Below the pieces are notes generated by a model, which saw only the letters and a list, made by a program, of their open reading frames with translations, was not told the origin of the DNA and did no database searches. A DNA stretch of 64,000 bases, taken from assembly GCF_017812015.1 (NCBI RefSeq), contig NZ_JADQTN010000001.1:1032501-1096500 (forward strand). The letters are read 5' to 3'. Below are positions 51,823 to 62,426 of the stretch, piece after piece. This stretch comes from Pontixanthobacter sp. CEM42. GTDB taxonomy: Bacteria > Pseudomonadota > Alphaproteobacteria > Sphingomonadales > Sphingomonadaceae. The first letter of the stretch is position 1; the number at the start of each line of letters is the position of its first letter. The translations under genes and the position numbers were made by a program.

Positions 51823-52604
51823 ATAAGCTGGATGAAATCTGCGCGACCAAGCGAGACGAGGTCGCAGAGCGCAAGGCAAAGACAACGCTCGCTGATCTGG
51901 ACGCCAAAGCGAGCGGACAAAGCGCACCGCGCGGGTTTCGCGCCGCGTTGGAAGCGAAAGCGCAATCAGGCTACGGACTGATCGCAGAGATCAAGAAAGC
52001 TTCCCCGTCCAAAGGCCTGATCCGTGCAGATTTTCGGCCTGCCGAACACGCTAAGGCCTATGAGGAAGGCGGCGCAGCATGCCTCTCGGTACTGACCGAT
52101 GCGCCTTACTTCCAAGGACATGAGGACTTCCTGATTGAAGCGCGCGCAGCGTGTAACCTTCCTGCTCTGCGTAAGGATTTCATGGTTGATCCGTGGCAAG
52201 TAGCCGAGGCGCGCGCGATTGGCGCTGATGCAATCCTGATCGTTGTCGCCGCGCTGGAAGACAGTGTTATGGCGGAGATTGAAGCCGCGTCCATCGAATA
52301 CGGTATGGATGTATTGGTCGAAGTCCATAATGAGGCTGAGATGGAACGCGCAACCAAGCTCCAATCACGACTGATCGGCGTCAACAATCGCGACTTGAAG
52401 CGGTTTGTGACCGATTTGGGTGTGACCGAAAGGCTCTCGAAGCTGGTACCCGAGGGAACGCTGCTAGTGGGCGAAAGTGGAATCACAACGCACGAAGATT
52501 GCCGGAGGCTTGAACAATCCGGTGTCCGAGCATTTCTGGTTGGCGAGAGCCTAATGCGGCAATCAGATGTTGCCGCCGCAACGCGGGAGTTACTCAACGG
52601 ATGA
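51819..52604 (+). CDS. trpC: Indole-3-glycerol-phosphate synthase
   Basis: The 261-residue TIM-barrel enzyme has the TrpC signatures: [85 protein letters not shown] and [13 protein letters not shown]. It closes the ring of CdRP to indole glycerol phosphate. It is stand-alone, without the fused TrpF seen in enterics. It is coupled to trpD by ATGA and to moaC at its 3' end. The trpF and trpBA genes are not in this window. Confidence 0.96.
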   Translation: MNKLDEICATKRDEVAERKAKTTLADLDAKASGQSAPRGFRAALEAKAQSGYGLIAEIKKASPSKGLIRADFRPAEHAKAYEEGGAACLSVLTDAPYFQGHEDFLIEARAACNLPALRKDFMVDPWQVAEARAIGADAILIVVAALEDSVMAEIEAASIEYGMDVLVEVHNEAEMERATKLQSRLIGVNNRDLKRFVTDLGVTERLSKLVPEGTLLVGESGITTHEDCRRLEQSGVRAFLVGESLMRQSDVAAATRELLNG

Positions 52605-53074
52605 GTAAACTCACTCACCTTGATGATGACGGTAAAGCCCGCATGGTCGATGTCGGTGCGAAAGCGGAAACCGCTCGCACAGCGACTGCTACGGGGCGGA
52701 TCACGATGAGCGATGATGCCCTTGCTGCCATTCGTGACGGGAATGTGCCCAAGGGCGATGTGCTCGCGGCGGCGCGGATAGCGGGAATTATGGCGGCCAA
52801 AAAGACTGCCGAACTGATCCCGTTATGCCATCCGCTTGGGCTAGATTCGATTACGGTTGATTTTGCGATAGAGGACGGGGCGGTTCACGCGACGAGCACC
52901 GCATCGTTGGTCGGCAAAACCGGCATTGAAATGGAAGCGCTTACAGCAACCTCCGTCGCACTGCTGACAATTTACGATATGGCCAAAGCGCTCGACAAAG
53001 GCATGGTGATTGAGGGCGTCAGGCTGCTAACCAAAACCGGAGGCAAATCCGGCGATTGGCACGCAGCGGAATGA
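52601..53074 (+). CDS. moaC: Molybdenum cofactor biosynthesis protein MoaC
   Basis: The 157-residue protein has the MoaC motifs: [87 protein letters not shown]. MoaC makes cyclic pyranopterin monophosphate with MoaA. The ATGA overlap with trpC places it in the operon; moeA follows with the same overlap. Confidence 0.95.
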   Translation: MSKLTHLDDDGKARMVDVGAKAETARTATATGRITMSDDALAAIRDGNVPKGDVLAAARIAGIMAAKKTAELIPLCHPLGLDSITVDFAIEDGAVHATSTASLVGKTGIEMEALTATSVALLTIYDMAKALDKGMVIEGVRLLTKTGGKSGDWHAAE

Positions 53075-54261
53075 ACCCGCCAATTCCCTTGCACGAAGCG
53101 CAGGCACGACTACTCGATCTGGTGCGGCCGACTGCAACGGAGGCAGTTCGCTGCGAAGATGCTCTTGGGCGGTATCTGGCCGATCCGCTAATCGCGAAAC
53201 GCACTCAACCTGCGGCTGATCTCTCGGCAATGGACGGCTTTGCCGTTTGCGGCGAAGCTCCGTGGAAAGTCATCGGCGAGAGCCGCTGCGGCGCACCATT
53301 TGGTGGCTTTGTCTCATCGGGCGAAGCAACGCGGATTTCGACCGGTGCACATGTGCCCGAAGGCGCCGATTCCATCGTCCTGATTGAAGATGCGGAAGTG
53401 AACACGGTCGACAGCTTGACGGCAACCGAGAAGCCGACACCCGGTCGCCATATCAGACGCGCCGGATCGGATTTCGAAATAGGTGCACAATTGCTCGACG
53501 CGGGCGTTCGGATCACCCCAGCACGGATCGCTCTGGCGCGAATGGCGGGCCATGCCGAGCTAACAGTTCATATGGCACCGAAAGTCGCGATTCTCGAATG
53601 CGGCGACGAACTTTCCTACACACCCGACATGTGCAACTTTGATGAAATTCCCGCCACTAACGGGTCGATGTTAAATGCGATGATTTCCTTGGAGAACATA
53701 ACAGCAGCAACTGTTCCGCCTGTTCCAGACAATCTAGACTCATTGGCCGCAGCTATCGACGCCCATGCCGATCATGAATTGCTAGTAATCAGCGGCGGTG
53801 CATCGGTTGGCGACCACGATCTGGTGCGCCCGGCTTTGAAGAAACTCGGCGCGACCATCGACTTCTGGCGGGTTGCAATGAAGCCGGGAAAACCGCTGAT
53901 GGTTGCAACGCGCGGCAAGCAAATCATTCTCGGCCTACCGGGCAATCCCGTGTCGAGCTTTGTCACTGCATTCCTGTTTATGCTGCCGGCGCTTCGCAAG
54001 ATGCTGAGCGCAACGGATTGCTTGCCGCGACCGATAGATATCCCCTGCACCGAAGCGCTACCCGCAGTAGGCCCCCGCAGGACCTTTATGCGCGCAACGC
54101 TTGCCGATGGACAGGTCACGCCCATCGCTCAACAAGGTAGCGGCGCATTGGGCGCCCTTGCCGAAGCCAATGTGTTGATCGAACGCGCAGAGCATTGCGA
54201 TGAGACGAGAGCGGGAACATCTGTTCCGGTCTACCTAATCGAAAATGGCGGTATTGCTTGA
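53071..54261 (+). CDS. moeA: Molybdopterin molybdotransferase MoeA
   Basis: The 396-residue protein has the MoeA signature motifs: [89 protein letters not shown] and [17 protein letters not shown]. It inserts molybdate into adenylated molybdopterin. ATG 53071 overlaps the moaC stop (ATGA); five codons upstream the frame reads through moaC and is rejected. The 85-bp gap to lexA contains the SOS box. Confidence 0.95.
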   Translation: MNPPIPLHEAQARLLDLVRPTATEAVRCEDALGRYLADPLIAKRTQPAADLSAMDGFAVCGEAPWKVIGESRCGAPFGGFVSSGEATRISTGAHVPEGADSIVLIEDAEVNTVDSLTATEKPTPGRHIRRAGSDFEIGAQLLDAGVRITPARIALARMAGHAELTVHMAPKVAILECGDELSYTPDMCNFDEIPATNGSMLNAMISLENITAATVPPVPDNLDSLAAAIDAHADHELLVISGGASVGDHDLVRPALKKLGATIDFWRVAMKPGKPLMVATRGKQIILGLPGNPVSSFVTAFLFMLPALRKMLSATDCLPRPIDIPCTEALPAVGPRRTFMRATLADGQVTPIAQQGSGALGALAEANVLIERAEHCDETRAGTSVPVYLIENGGIA

Positions 54262-54285
54262 CCTTCTGAATTAAGTTGCCTACTT

Positions 54286-54300
54286 GTTCCGCATTCGTTC
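54286..54300 (+). promoter_or_regulatory. SOS box (LexA operator) of lexA
   Basis: The sequence GTTCCGCATTCGTTC exactly matches the alphaproteobacterial LexA operator GTTC-N7-GTTC. It lies 46 bp upstream of the lexA ATG, so lexA is expected to be autoregulated and induced by DNA damage. Confidence 0.9.
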
Positions 54301-54331
54301 ACCATTCGGTAACGATGCAACTGATGCGATT

Positions 54332-54337
54332 AAGGAG
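54332..54337 (+). promoter_or_regulatory. Ribosome binding site deciding the lexA start
   Basis: AAGGAG lies nine bases ahead of ATG 54347. It selects that ATG over the earlier in-frame start at 54284, which would overlap the operator. Confidence 0.8.
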
Positions 54338-54346
54338 CATTTTGCA

Positions 54347-55033
54347 ATGCTGACGGCAAAGCAGCACGAACTTATCCGCTTTATCCAGCAACGTCTGGAA
54401 GAGACTGGTATCTCTCCCTCTTTTGAGGAGATGAAGGCCGCACTCGATCTGAAAAGTAAATCAGGCGTCCACCGGTTGATTTCTGCATTGGAAGAGCGCG
54501 GCTTTATCCGCCGCCTACCCAATCGGGCACGCGCGCTGGAAGTGCTCAAGAATCCTGAAGATGTACTGCCGAGTGCGATAACGAAGCCCGCCAATGACGT
54601 GGTCGCGCGGACAACTGCTCCGCCAGTTGCTCAACCTGAACCAGCCAATGACGTGATCGAGCTTCCTTTGCATGGCCGCATCGCTGCGGGTGCCCCTATT
54701 GAAGCGCTTGAAGGTCAGAGCAGTCTGCCGGTTCCGGCTGCCCTACTCGGCCCCGGTGACCATTATGCACTGGAAGTATCTGGCGATTCGATGATTGAGG
54801 CTGGTATTTTTGATGGTGATTTCGCACTGATCAAACGAACCACGACGGCCCGCGATGGCGAGATTGTCGTTGCATTGGTCGACAACGAAGAAGCCACTCT
54901 GAAATACCTACATCGCGATGGTTCGATGGTTCGCCTCGACCCTGCGAATGCGAGCTACTCTGCGCAAGTCTATCAGCCGGGGCAGGTGGAAGTTCAAGGT
55001 AAGCTTGCGGGCCTTCTGCGGCGGTACCACTAA
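54347..55033 (+). CDS. lexA: SOS repressor LexA
   Basis: The 228-residue protein has an N-terminal winged helix ([40 protein letters not shown]), a linker of about 40 residues, and a C-terminal S24 peptidase domain. The self-cleavage site is Ala-Gly in [11 protein letters not shown] (about 114-115), the catalytic Ser about 148 ([15 protein letters not shown]) and Lys about 186 (ATLKYL). RecA filaments trigger its cleavage and derepress DNA-repair genes. The linker is longer than in E. coli LexA. The gene has its own SOS box and is convergent with comEC. Confidence 0.96.
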   Translation: MLTAKQHELIRFIQQRLEETGISPSFEEMKAALDLKSKSGVHRLISALEERGFIRRLPNRARALEVLKNPEDVLPSAITKPANDVVARTTAPPVAQPEPANDVIELPLHGRIAAGAPIEALEGQSSLPVPAALLGPGDHYALEVSGDSMIEAGIFDGDFALIKRTTTARDGEIVVALVDNEEATLKYLHRDGSMVRLDPANASYSAQVYQPGQVEVQGKLAGLLRRYH

Positions 55034-55056
55034 GTTTTTGATGTGCGGGCGAGAGT

Positions 55057-57258
55057 TTAACGGCGTTCCCCGCGCCACCATCCGTGCTCTCCTTGAGAGT
55101 CGGCTACGGCGTCAAAACTCTCGTCGGATAGATTTATGGTTAGGCCGCCGGTTCTCTCCAGCAAGTTACGATCGGCTTTCAGCCATTTCGGCTGGCAGGA
55201 ACGCGGCAGGTAACGGTCAGCGACTACGATATCCGCTCTATCGCAAGCGGCCGCCAATGCGCGCATCTCAACGCGATTGTTACTTCGCGCCATCAGCACC
55301 TGCCAATTACGACCATCTCGGCGTAGCGGGATGGTGCAGAAGTCAGCGCTGCACGATGCATCTGGCCATTGATCAAGCGGGATTGGCTTTCCATCCATGC
55401 CCGCCAGTTCGAGCAGGTTGTCGCGGGCATAATCGCTTCGACTTTCTCGAAGAACGAGCAATTCCTCACTCTCACCTGCGATCCCGACATGACGGCCATC
55501 GCCCGATATCAGGATATCGGGTGCAGCCTTGGTAAGAAACAACAAAGTGGCCAGTGCTGCGGGAGCGAAACCAAGCAAGCGCACACTCCCCCGCCACAGC
55601 CCGATCCACAACCCACCAATCACGAACAGCGCAAAAGTCGCACCACCCATTTCAGGCATCAGCTTGACGGCACCTGGTTGATCGGCCGTGAAATGTGCAA
55701 TGCCGATGAGCAAGTCGAGCGACTTGCCTGTCAGCCACCAAAGCGGCGCGCCCACCCCGACAAGGTCCGCCAACAGCGACAGCGCGATCAGCGGCATAGA
55801 TGCAAAAGTGGTGAGCGGAATACCAATGACGTTGGCGAAGGCCCCGTAAACCCCTGCACGATGGAAGTGAAACAGCACTATCGGTATCAAGGCGATCTCG
55901 ATCACGAAGCCAGTAACAAGCAGCATCAACGTCCGCCGCCCTAGCCGCGTTGCCCAGCTCTCCTCGCGCGGCGCCAGGAACGCTCGCACGGGGGCAGAAT
56001 TGTGCAACGCAACAATGGCTAGCACGGCTGCAAAACTCATTTGAAAGCTTGGCCCAACAAGCGATTCCGGCCACAGAAACAATACGAACATGGCGGCCAC
56101 CGCCACCATTCGGAGGGACAGCGCTTCTCTGCCTAAAGCCAAAGCAATCAAGACCAGAATTGCTCCGACACAACTGCGAACAGTGGGGACTTCAGCGCCA
56201 GTCAGCAGTGTATATCCGACACCAGCCAAAGCCGCGACACCCGCAGCAACTAAAGGTAGACGAACGCGCAATGCCAGCCACTGCCAAAGCGCGAGCAACT
56301 TTATCGCAAGCAAATAGGCAGCAGCAATAACTGCACTGACGTGCAATCCGCTGATCGATAGCAGGTGCGTCAAACCGGCATCGCGCATCGCCTCCTCGTC
56401 AGCGTCACTGATACCACCGCGGTCGCCACTAGCGAGCGCCGCTGCGATGGAGCCTGCGGATCCTCCCAGCTGACTTCGGACATGGCTGGCCAATGCGCGC
56501 TGAGTCGACGCCAACGCTTCTTCCTTCGCCGCTGGTGCAATGACTTCAATCTCACCTAAGACCGAGCCAGTAGCGGCGAAGCCTTGAAACCATGCCGACC
56601 GGGCAAAATTGTAAGCCCCCGGCAACATCGGCGGAGCCGGCGGCATCAAACGTGCTCTCAAACGGATCACTGCGCCTTCCGACAATCCAGCCATATCTTT
56701 GTCAATCGGCACGTTGACGCGAACTTTCCGCGCGGTACCCACTTCTGCATCGCGATAAGCCAGAATCAAACGTACCCGGTCCCTAGCAGGCTGTTCGTCG
56801 CGCTCTAGAATACGTGCTTGCAGCATCATCACTTGCGGCCGTTCGATAGATTCTGCACCAACAATCTCCGAGCGGCTCCAGATAACAGCGACGCCCAGCG
56901 CAACCAACAGACTCACGGCAATTGCAGCTCTACTCAGATCAATGCTGCCTGCACTGTGCCGCCCCATGGACAGAGCGCCGAGCGCAATCAGCAAGCACAC
57001 TCCAATCGCCGCAGACCATTGCCATGGGCTATCCAGCGTAAACCAAGCAGCAATCCCGCCAGCAAAAGACACCGTCAGCCACGGCCCCTTATCAAAGCCG
57101 GATTCGCTCAAGAATTGATTGATTTGGTCAGCAATGCTGGACAATCGCGGTCCAACCCGCCAAGTGCGCTGCACTGCAGCATATTCTGTGTCTGAGGCAG
57201 TCTCTGGCGCGTCATCCTGCCCATCATTATGGGGCACAAGAGCGTCACCATTGGCCAT
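55057..57258 (-). CDS. comEC: ComEC/Rec2-family competence membrane protein
   Basis: The 733-residue protein has the ComEC layout: an N-terminal region with membrane segments, the OB-like domain ([20 protein letters not shown]), the competence domain core with [20 protein letters not shown] and several helices, and [20 protein letters not shown]. The metallo-beta-lactamase-like C-terminal part is shortened and lacks the HxHxDH motif seen in full-length ComEC. It would carry single-stranded DNA across the inner membrane. ATG 57258 is used. It is divergent from gltX with a 29-bp gap, so the promoters must overlap. Confidence 0.92.
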   Translation of the reverse strand: MANGDALVPHNDGQDDAPETASDTEYAAVQRTWRVGPRLSSIADQINQFLSESGFDKGPWLTVSFAGGIAAWFTLDSPWQWSAAIGVCLLIALGALSMGRHSAGSIDLSRAAIAVSLLVALGVAVIWSRSEIVGAESIERPQVMMLQARILERDEQPARDRVRLILAYRDAEVGTARKVRVNVPIDKDMAGLSEGAVIRLRARLMPPAPPMLPGAYNFARSAWFQGFAATGSVLGEIEVIAPAAKEEALASTQRALASHVRSQLGGSAGSIAAALASGDRGGISDADEEAMRDAGLTHLLSISGLHVSAVIAAAYLLAIKLLALWQWLALRVRLPLVAAGVAALAGVGYTLLTGAEVPTVRSCVGAILVLIALALGREALSLRMVAVAAMFVLFLWPESLVGPSFQMSFAAVLAIVALHNSAPVRAFLAPREESWATRLGRRTLMLLVTGFVIEIALIPIVLFHFHRAGVYGAFANVIGIPLTTFASMPLIALSLLADLVGVGAPLWWLTGKSLDLLIGIAHFTADQPGAVKLMPEMGGATFALFVIGGLWIGLWRGSVRLLGFAPAALATLLFLTKAAPDILISGDGRHVGIAGESEELLVLRESRSDYARDNLLELAGMDGKPIPLDQWPDASCSADFCTIPLRRDGRNWQVLMARSNNRVEMRALAAACDRADIVVADRYLPRSCQPKWLKADRNLLERTGGLTINLSDESFDAVADSQGEHGWWRGERR

Positions 57259-57287
57259 CAAGACTATTGGATAGGAAACGAATACTT

Positions 57288-58727
57288 ATGGCAAGCAATA
57301 GAGCCGTAACCGATCAAAAAGTTGTTACCCGCTTTGCGCCGTCACCAACCGGATTTCTCCATATCGGCGGCGCACGAACTGCACTTTTTAATTGGCTTTT
57401 CTCACGTCGTTACGGCGGGAAGGCGCTGTTGCGTATCGAAGATACTGATCGCAAACGCTCAACCCAAGAAGCGATTGATGCAATTCTTGACGGCCTCGAT
57501 TGGCTCGGACTCGATTATGATCAGGAGCCAACGTTCCAATCTGCGCAGGCCAACCGCCATGCCGAAGTGGCTCAGATGCTACTCGACAATGGTCATGCAT
57601 ATCGGTGCTACGCGACGCCCGAAGAACTCGAAGCAATGCGCGCGGAGCAGCGCGTGAACAAGCAGCCCATGCGTTATGATGGCCGCTGGCGTGATCGGGA
57701 CCCATCAGAGGCACCGGAGGGTGCGTCCTTTGCCGTACGCCTAAAGACGCCAATTGATGGCGAAACTGCCATTGATGACCTTGTTCAAGGCCGCGTGACA
57801 GTTCGCAACGAAGAGATTGACGACTATATCATCCTCCGTGCCGACGGCACGCCGACGTACATGCTCGCAGCGGTGGTCGATGATCATGACATGGGTTGCA
57901 CGCACATTATTCGCGGCGATGACCATTTGAACAATGCATTTCGCCAATTGCCGATCTACCGCGCAATGGACGCAATCGAAGGCGGTTGGTCCGATCCGAC
58001 TTACGCGCACATCCCGTTGATTCATGGCAGCGATGGCGCGAAATTGTCTAAACGCCACGGTGCTTTGGGCGTCGAGGCATATCGCGATGAAATGGGCATC
58101 CTGCCCGAGGCGCTGTTCAACTACTTGCTCCGGCTTGGCTGGGGGCATGGTGACAAGGAAGAGATCACCCGCGAAGAGGCGATCGAATTGTTCAGCCTCG
58201 ACGGTGTCGGCAAAAGCCCCTCACGCTTCGATATCAAAAAGCTCGAGAACTTGAATGGCCACTACATCCGCGAGGCTGACGATGCCCGCTTGGCAGAAAT
58301 CGTCGCCGCAAAGCTAGGCGATGAAGCCGATCCGGAATTGCTCGAACAAGCTATGCCGGTAATGAAAACGCGAGCCAAAAGCGTCGAAGAACTGGCTGAT
58401 GGCGCAGGCTTCTTGTTTGCGAAAGTACCATTATCCATGACCGACAAAGCTGCAAAATTGCTGACCGACGACGGGAAAGAGTTGCTTTCGGTAATCTCGG
58501 CCCGTCTGAAAGCAGAAAATAGCTGGACAATTGAGGCTCTCGAAGCCACTACGAAGGCACTTGCAGAGGAGCTCGAGCTGGGCTTCGGCAAACTGGCGCA
58601 GCCAATGCGAGCCGCGCTAACCGGAACGACAACGTCACCCGGGATTTTCGATGTGCTGGTCCTTTTGGGACGAGACGAGGCTCTTGCGCGAATTGACGCG
58701 CAGGCAGTTTCGCCAAGTCAGGACTGA
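57288..58727 (+). CDS. gltX: Glutamyl-tRNA synthetase
   Basis: The 479-residue class I synthetase has the HIGH-type motif in [42 protein letters not shown] with the Zn-free arm, and a KMSKS-type [16 protein letters not shown]. The discriminating C-terminal helical domain is complete. AGGAAA lies ahead of ATG 57288; a TTG at 57267 was rejected. It charges tRNA-Glu, and in alphaproteobacteria usually also tRNA-Gln. gltA follows 30 bases later. Confidence 0.96.
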   Translation: MASNRAVTDQKVVTRFAPSPTGFLHIGGARTALFNWLFSRRYGGKALLRIEDTDRKRSTQEAIDAILDGLDWLGLDYDQEPTFQSAQANRHAEVAQMLLDNGHAYRCYATPEELEAMRAEQRVNKQPMRYDGRWRDRDPSEAPEGASFAVRLKTPIDGETAIDDLVQGRVTVRNEEIDDYIILRADGTPTYMLAAVVDDHDMGCTHIIRGDDHLNNAFRQLPIYRAMDAIEGGWSDPTYAHIPLIHGSDGAKLSKRHGALGVEAYRDEMGILPEALFNYLLRLGWGHGDKEEITREEAIELFSLDGVGKSPSRFDIKKLENLNGHYIREADDARLAEIVAAKLGDEADPELLEQAMPVMKTRAKSVEELADGAGFLFAKVPLSMTDKAAKLLTDDGKELLSVISARLKAENSWTIEALEATTKALAEELELGFGKLAQPMRAALTGTTTSPGIFDVLVLLGRDEALARIDAQAVSPSQD

Positions 58728-58750
58728 CGGGCGCGCGATTAAACCGGGCA

Positions 58751-58756
58751 AAGGAG
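58751..58756 (+). promoter_or_regulatory. Ribosome binding site suggesting a TTG start for gltA
   Basis: AAGGAG ends one base before an ATG at 58758, too close for initiation, but seven bases before an in-frame TTG at 58764. Spacing therefore favours TTG, giving a protein that begins Met-Ala-Asp-Lys. Confidence 0.6.
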
Positions 58757-58763
58757 AATGAAT

Positions 58764-60050
58764 TTGGCGGATAAACAGGCAAAGCTGACGCTGAACGGAA
58801 ACGATCACGACTACCCCGTTTTGCAAGGTAGCGTTGGCCCCGATGTAATTGATATCCGTAAGCTTTATGGCCAAACGGGTGCATTCACATTCGATCCTGG
58901 CTACAAATCGACCGCAAGCTGCGAAAGCGCGCTGACCTATATCGATGGCAATGAAGGGGTGCTACTGCACCGCGGTTATCCGATTGGCCAATTGGCCGAG
59001 CATTCCAGCTTCATGGAAGTCGCTTATCTGCTGCTTAACGGCGAACTGCCGAGCGGTGACGAGCTTGCCGATTTTGACAATACCATCACACGCCACACAA
59101 TGCTGCACGATCAGCTGCGCCAATTCTATCAGGGTTTTCGCCGTGACGCCCACCCCATGGCAATCATGTGCGGTGTCGTTGGTGCGCTGTCTGCGTTTTA
59201 CCATGACAGCACTGACATTTCCGACCCAGAGCACCGCAAGATTTCCAGCCACCGCCTAATCGCGAAAATGCCGACCATTGCGGCAATGGCGTATAAATAT
59301 TCCATCGGTCAGCCGATGATGCAGCCGGATAACTCGCTGAGCTACACCGGTAATTTCCTGCGCATGACTTTCGGTGTGCCCGCTGAACCCTACGAAGTGC
59401 ATCCGGCGATCGAAAAGGCAATGGACCGGATTTTCATCCTCCACGCCGATCATGAGCAGAATGCATCAACGTCAACGGTACGTCTTGCCGGTTCGTCGGG
59501 TGCCAACCCGTTCGCCTGCACTGCTGCCGGTATCGCGTGTCTGTGGGGTCCAGCCCACGGCGGCGCTAACGAAGCGGCGCTCAACATGCTGCAGGAAATC
59601 GGCTCTCCGGACCGCATTCCGCACTATATCGAGCGCGCAAAGGACAAGAACGATCCGTTCCGCCTGATGGGCTTCGGTCACCGCGTGTATAAGAATTACG
59701 ACCCGCGTGCGACCGTGATGCAGAAGACTCTGCGCGAAGTGTTCGATGCACTGGAAGTGAGTGATCCGGTCTTCGAAACCGCATTGCGCCTCGAAGAGCT
59801 TGCGCTGAATGACGACTACTTCAAAGAGAAGAAGCTGTTCCCGAATGTGGACTTCTATTCAGGGATCATTCTCTCGTCGATCGGCTTCCCGACCACTATG
59901 TTCACTGCGTTGTTCGCCCTCGCCCGTACGGTTGGCTGGGTCGCACAGTGGAACGAAATGATCTCTGATCCAGGCCAGGTCATCGGTCGCCCACGTCAGC
60001 TTTACACTGGCCCGACAGAACGTGATTATGTGCCCGTAGACAAGCGGTAA
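58764..60050 (+). CDS. gltA: Citrate synthase (hexameric type II)
   Basis: The 428-residue protein (430 if the ATG at 58758 is used) has the citrate synthase active site: His in [14 protein letters not shown], His in [14 protein letters not shown] and Asp in [38 protein letters not shown] and the N-terminal allosteric domain place it with the NADH-sensitive type II enzymes of Gram-negative bacteria. It condenses oxaloacetate and acetyl-CoA from the pdhAB complex. It is convergent with the sensor-like gene, three bases apart. Confidence 0.96.
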   Translation: MADKQAKLTLNGNDHDYPVLQGSVGPDVIDIRKLYGQTGAFTFDPGYKSTASCESALTYIDGNEGVLLHRGYPIGQLAEHSSFMEVAYLLLNGELPSGDELADFDNTITRHTMLHDQLRQFYQGFRRDAHPMAIMCGVVGALSAFYHDSTDISDPEHRKISSHRLIAKMPTIAAMAYKYSIGQPMMQPDNSLSYTGNFLRMTFGVPAEPYEVHPAIEKAMDRIFILHADHEQNASTSTVRLAGSSGANPFACTAAGIACLWGPAHGGANEAALNMLQEIGSPDRIPHYIERAKDKNDPFRLMGFGHRVYKNYDPRATVMQKTLREVFDALEVSDPVFETALRLEELALNDDYFKEKKLFPNVDFYSGIILSSIGFPTTMFTALFALARTVGWVAQWNEMISDPGQVIGRPRQLYTGPTERDYVPVDKR

Positions 60051-60053
60051 TCG

Positions 60054-61436
60054 CTACTCGGTGGCTTCAGCTACCGGTAGATCGAGTATAAAGCGCGCTC
60101 CCTGATCGGGCGCGCTTTTTACCGTCAGGTTTCCGCCCATCGCACGCGCGATTCGGCGCGAAATGTAAAGGCCAAGGCCGGAACCGCCATCACCGGTGCG
60201 GCCTAACCGTTCGAACTTCTCGAATACGACGGCTTGCTGGTCTTCGGTCAGGCCTTTGCCTTGGTCGGTCACGGTAACGCTGACACCACCATTCGATTGC
60301 GCAACGGCAATCTCGACGCTGGACCCTTCAGGTGAATAGCGGATCGCATTCGTCACCAGATTGAGCAGAATCTGCAATACGCGGCGAAATTCAGCGGTCG
60401 CTGGCGCTGTTTCTTCCGGACCCGGTGCAATTAACTTGATCCGGTTCTCCTGAGCGCGAACATTCAAAATGCCGACAGCGCGCCGGGCGACATCTGCCGC
60501 ATCGATCTGATCAGGTGCCGTGGTGAAACTTGCAGACTCAACGACCTCCAAATCCGATAGGTCTTCAATCAGTGCCATCAAATGCTGCCCGGCATCGGCA
60601 ATGTCAGATGCATAATTGCTATATTCTTCCGCTAGCGGGCCCGCCATTTTGGAACGGATCGTCTCCGCATTGGCGATAATGCGCGCAATTGGCTGGCGTA
60701 GCACTGGCGAAAGATCCCGCCCGATGGAATGCATAGTCTCCGGCTTTGGCGGCGCGCTCGCTTTACGCCGATCAACCAAGGGACGATTTGGCACGAGATA
60801 AAGGTCGAAACCATTGCTGCCCGGTTCAGGTTGCCCCAGCGGGATTAAGCTTGCGGTCCAGATACGTTCAGAGCCTTCGACATGGCATTCCGCACCATCC
60901 AGCAAACGCCAATGAAGCGGTTGCTCATGGCTATTGCCCGGGAAAGTAACGAACTCGGTCCATGGATGCCCACGCGCCTGCCGCATCCGGGCAGTCAAAT
61001 CGGCCAGATCCCGGGCCTCGCTTTCAACGGTCAATACGCCTTGCCTCGTGTCTAAGCGGGCGGTTAACTCGGCAACCGATTGATCAATATCCCTCTTACG
61101 AGCAATCTTAACCGCCTCAGAAGGATCGGGTTGCGGTGCCGTCTGCCAGTTAGCCACGCCGATAAAGCACCCCCCACCTTCTCGACCAGTCGGTGTCGCT
61201 TCCACCCAAGCTGTGATCATTTCTTCGCCGTCGAACGCTGTAATCGTCCGCGCTAGTCGCAGCCCAGACTCTTGCACCTTTACGATCAACTCGCGCAGTT
61301 CAGGAATAGCGATTTCCCCGGGAATGACGCCGCCGCACCGCTGCTGCAGCGTTGCCAACGGTTCTTGCGATTCCACCAGCAGGTTTGCCGCGTCAGTGCG
61401 CGCACGAGCCAAAAAGGATCCTGAAAGCGAGGCCAT
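60054..61436 (-). CDS. Histidine kinase-like protein with a lost phosphoacceptor His
   Basis: The 460-residue soluble protein has an N-terminal PAS-like half (EMITAWVEATPTGREGGGCF, and a second sensor-like region) and a C-terminal kinase core. The ATPase motifs are intact: QILLNLVTNAIRYSP, TDQGKGLTED, EKFERLGRTGDGGSGLGLYI and MGGNLTVKS. In the dimerisation helix the usual S-H-E-L-R-T-P reads DLSPVLRQPIARIIANAETI (about residues 243-249), so Pro stands where His should be. It may be a pseudokinase or relay ATP-dependent binding. ATG 61436 lies four bases after the preceding stop. A response regulator was not seen. Confidence 0.85.
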   Translation of the reverse strand: MASLSGSFLARARTDAANLLVESQEPLATLQQRCGGVIPGEIAIPELRELIVKVQESGLRLARTITAFDGEEMITAWVEATPTGREGGGCFIGVANWQTAPQPDPSEAVKIARKRDIDQSVAELTARLDTRQGVLTVESEARDLADLTARMRQARGHPWTEFVTFPGNSHEQPLHWRLLDGAECHVEGSERIWTASLIPLGQPEPGSNGFDLYLVPNRPLVDRRKASAPPKPETMHSIGRDLSPVLRQPIARIIANAETIRSKMAGPLAEEYSNYASDIADAGQHLMALIEDLSDLEVVESASFTTAPDQIDAADVARRAVGILNVRAQENRIKLIAPGPEETAPATAEFRRVLQILLNLVTNAIRYSPEGSSVEIAVAQSNGGVSVTVTDQGKGLTEDQQAVVFEKFERLGRTGDGGSGLGLYISRRIARAMGGNLTVKSAPDQGARFILDLPVAEATE

Positions 61437-61440
61437 CGTA

Positions 61441-62403
61441 TCAGCCCGCAGCCAATCCGCTGGATGCCGCCAATATCTCCGCAGCGCGGTCGCGACGTAG
61501 CAAGTCAAAGCCATCGGGCAACGCGACGTTCGGGTGGATCACCACAAACTGCTCTTCAACCTCGTTCGGTTTGAGACCACCAGCGCGCAACGCCAACGCT
61601 AGGCGACCTAATTGCCGGTCATTGGTCGATTGCACGGCGAGATCGCGATCTTGCTGCGAAGCGGCCGCCAAAGCGGTTAGGAAGATTGCTACGCCTGCAT
61701 GCGCAGCCGATAATGCCGCCATCGCCCCATTACCCAATCCGGCAACTAGGCGTGACATTAGACCAAGTCGGCTAGCGCCCTCGTCATATTCCGCCCTCAG
61801 ATGCATTTCCGCCGCTGCAGTAATCTCATCCAAGCCCTCGCCGGCATGCGTTCGCCAAGTCAACACAGCCGCATGGAAAAGGTCGCCAGGAAGTTCTTTG
61901 AGCGGCAGCTCCATCCGGCCTTGTTGCTGGATAAAGCGCGCTTGCGCCGTCAGCACCGCCATCGCGTTACTGGACACATCCGGATCATCTGACGCGATAA
62001 GCGCTTGAAGCAGAGGTGAAAGAACCAAATCAATCGCGCTGCGATCATGCAGGCGTTGCGCCAGTTGACGTTCAATCGACAGAGCATGGCAGTGTGACAG
62101 GAAACCGGCATTGGTCAGCAAGTGGCCGACAAGTTCTTCGGAATGTTGTTCAACGAATTCGGGCAAATTGTCGTCACGGGCCTCACGTCCTTGAACGCCG
62201 AGCATCTGCCCTGCTACGCTGGAAGCCATTCCGCGAACCTGTGCTACGATCTCGTCGCTAAACAATGTATTGTCCGGGCTGACCACCAAATGCCCCAAAA
62301 TCGGCGCAACTGTGCCGAGCGCGGCGTCGCCATGCGCAAGCTCGTCGCGCAGAACCGCTTCTACCGGTATTTCAGTTGTTTGGTTCATCGCCGTCTCTTC
62401 CAT
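61441..62403 (-). CDS. Helical protein of unknown function
   Basis: The 320-residue product has no signal peptide or membrane segment and is almost all helical, with charged amphipathic repeats (VAQVRGMASSVAGQMLGVQG, LSHCHALSIERQLAQRLHDR, LGLMSRLVAGLGNGAMAALS). A DUF2336-type repeat fold is possible, but the match is not certain. Its function is unknown. TAGGAG lies ahead of ATG 62403. It is followed four bases after its stop by the kinase-like gene, and preceded by the membrane-nucleotidyltransferase-like gene, so the group is probably one operon. Confidence 0.7.
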   Translation of the reverse strand: MEETAMNQTTEIPVEAVLRDELAHGDAALGTVAPILGHLVVSPDNTLFSDEIVAQVRGMASSVAGQMLGVQGREARDDNLPEFVEQHSEELVGHLLTNAGFLSHCHALSIERQLAQRLHDRSAIDLVLSPLLQALIASDDPDVSSNAMAVLTAQARFIQQQGRMELPLKELPGDLFHAAVLTWRTHAGEGLDEITAAAEMHLRAEYDEGASRLGLMSRLVAGLGNGAMAALSAAHAGVAIFLTALAAASQQDRDLAVQSTNDRQLGRLALALRAGGLKPNEVEEQFVVIHPNVALPDGFDLLRRDRAAEILAASSGLAAG

Positions 62404-62426
62404 CTCCTGCTCCTACCGCAGCATGG

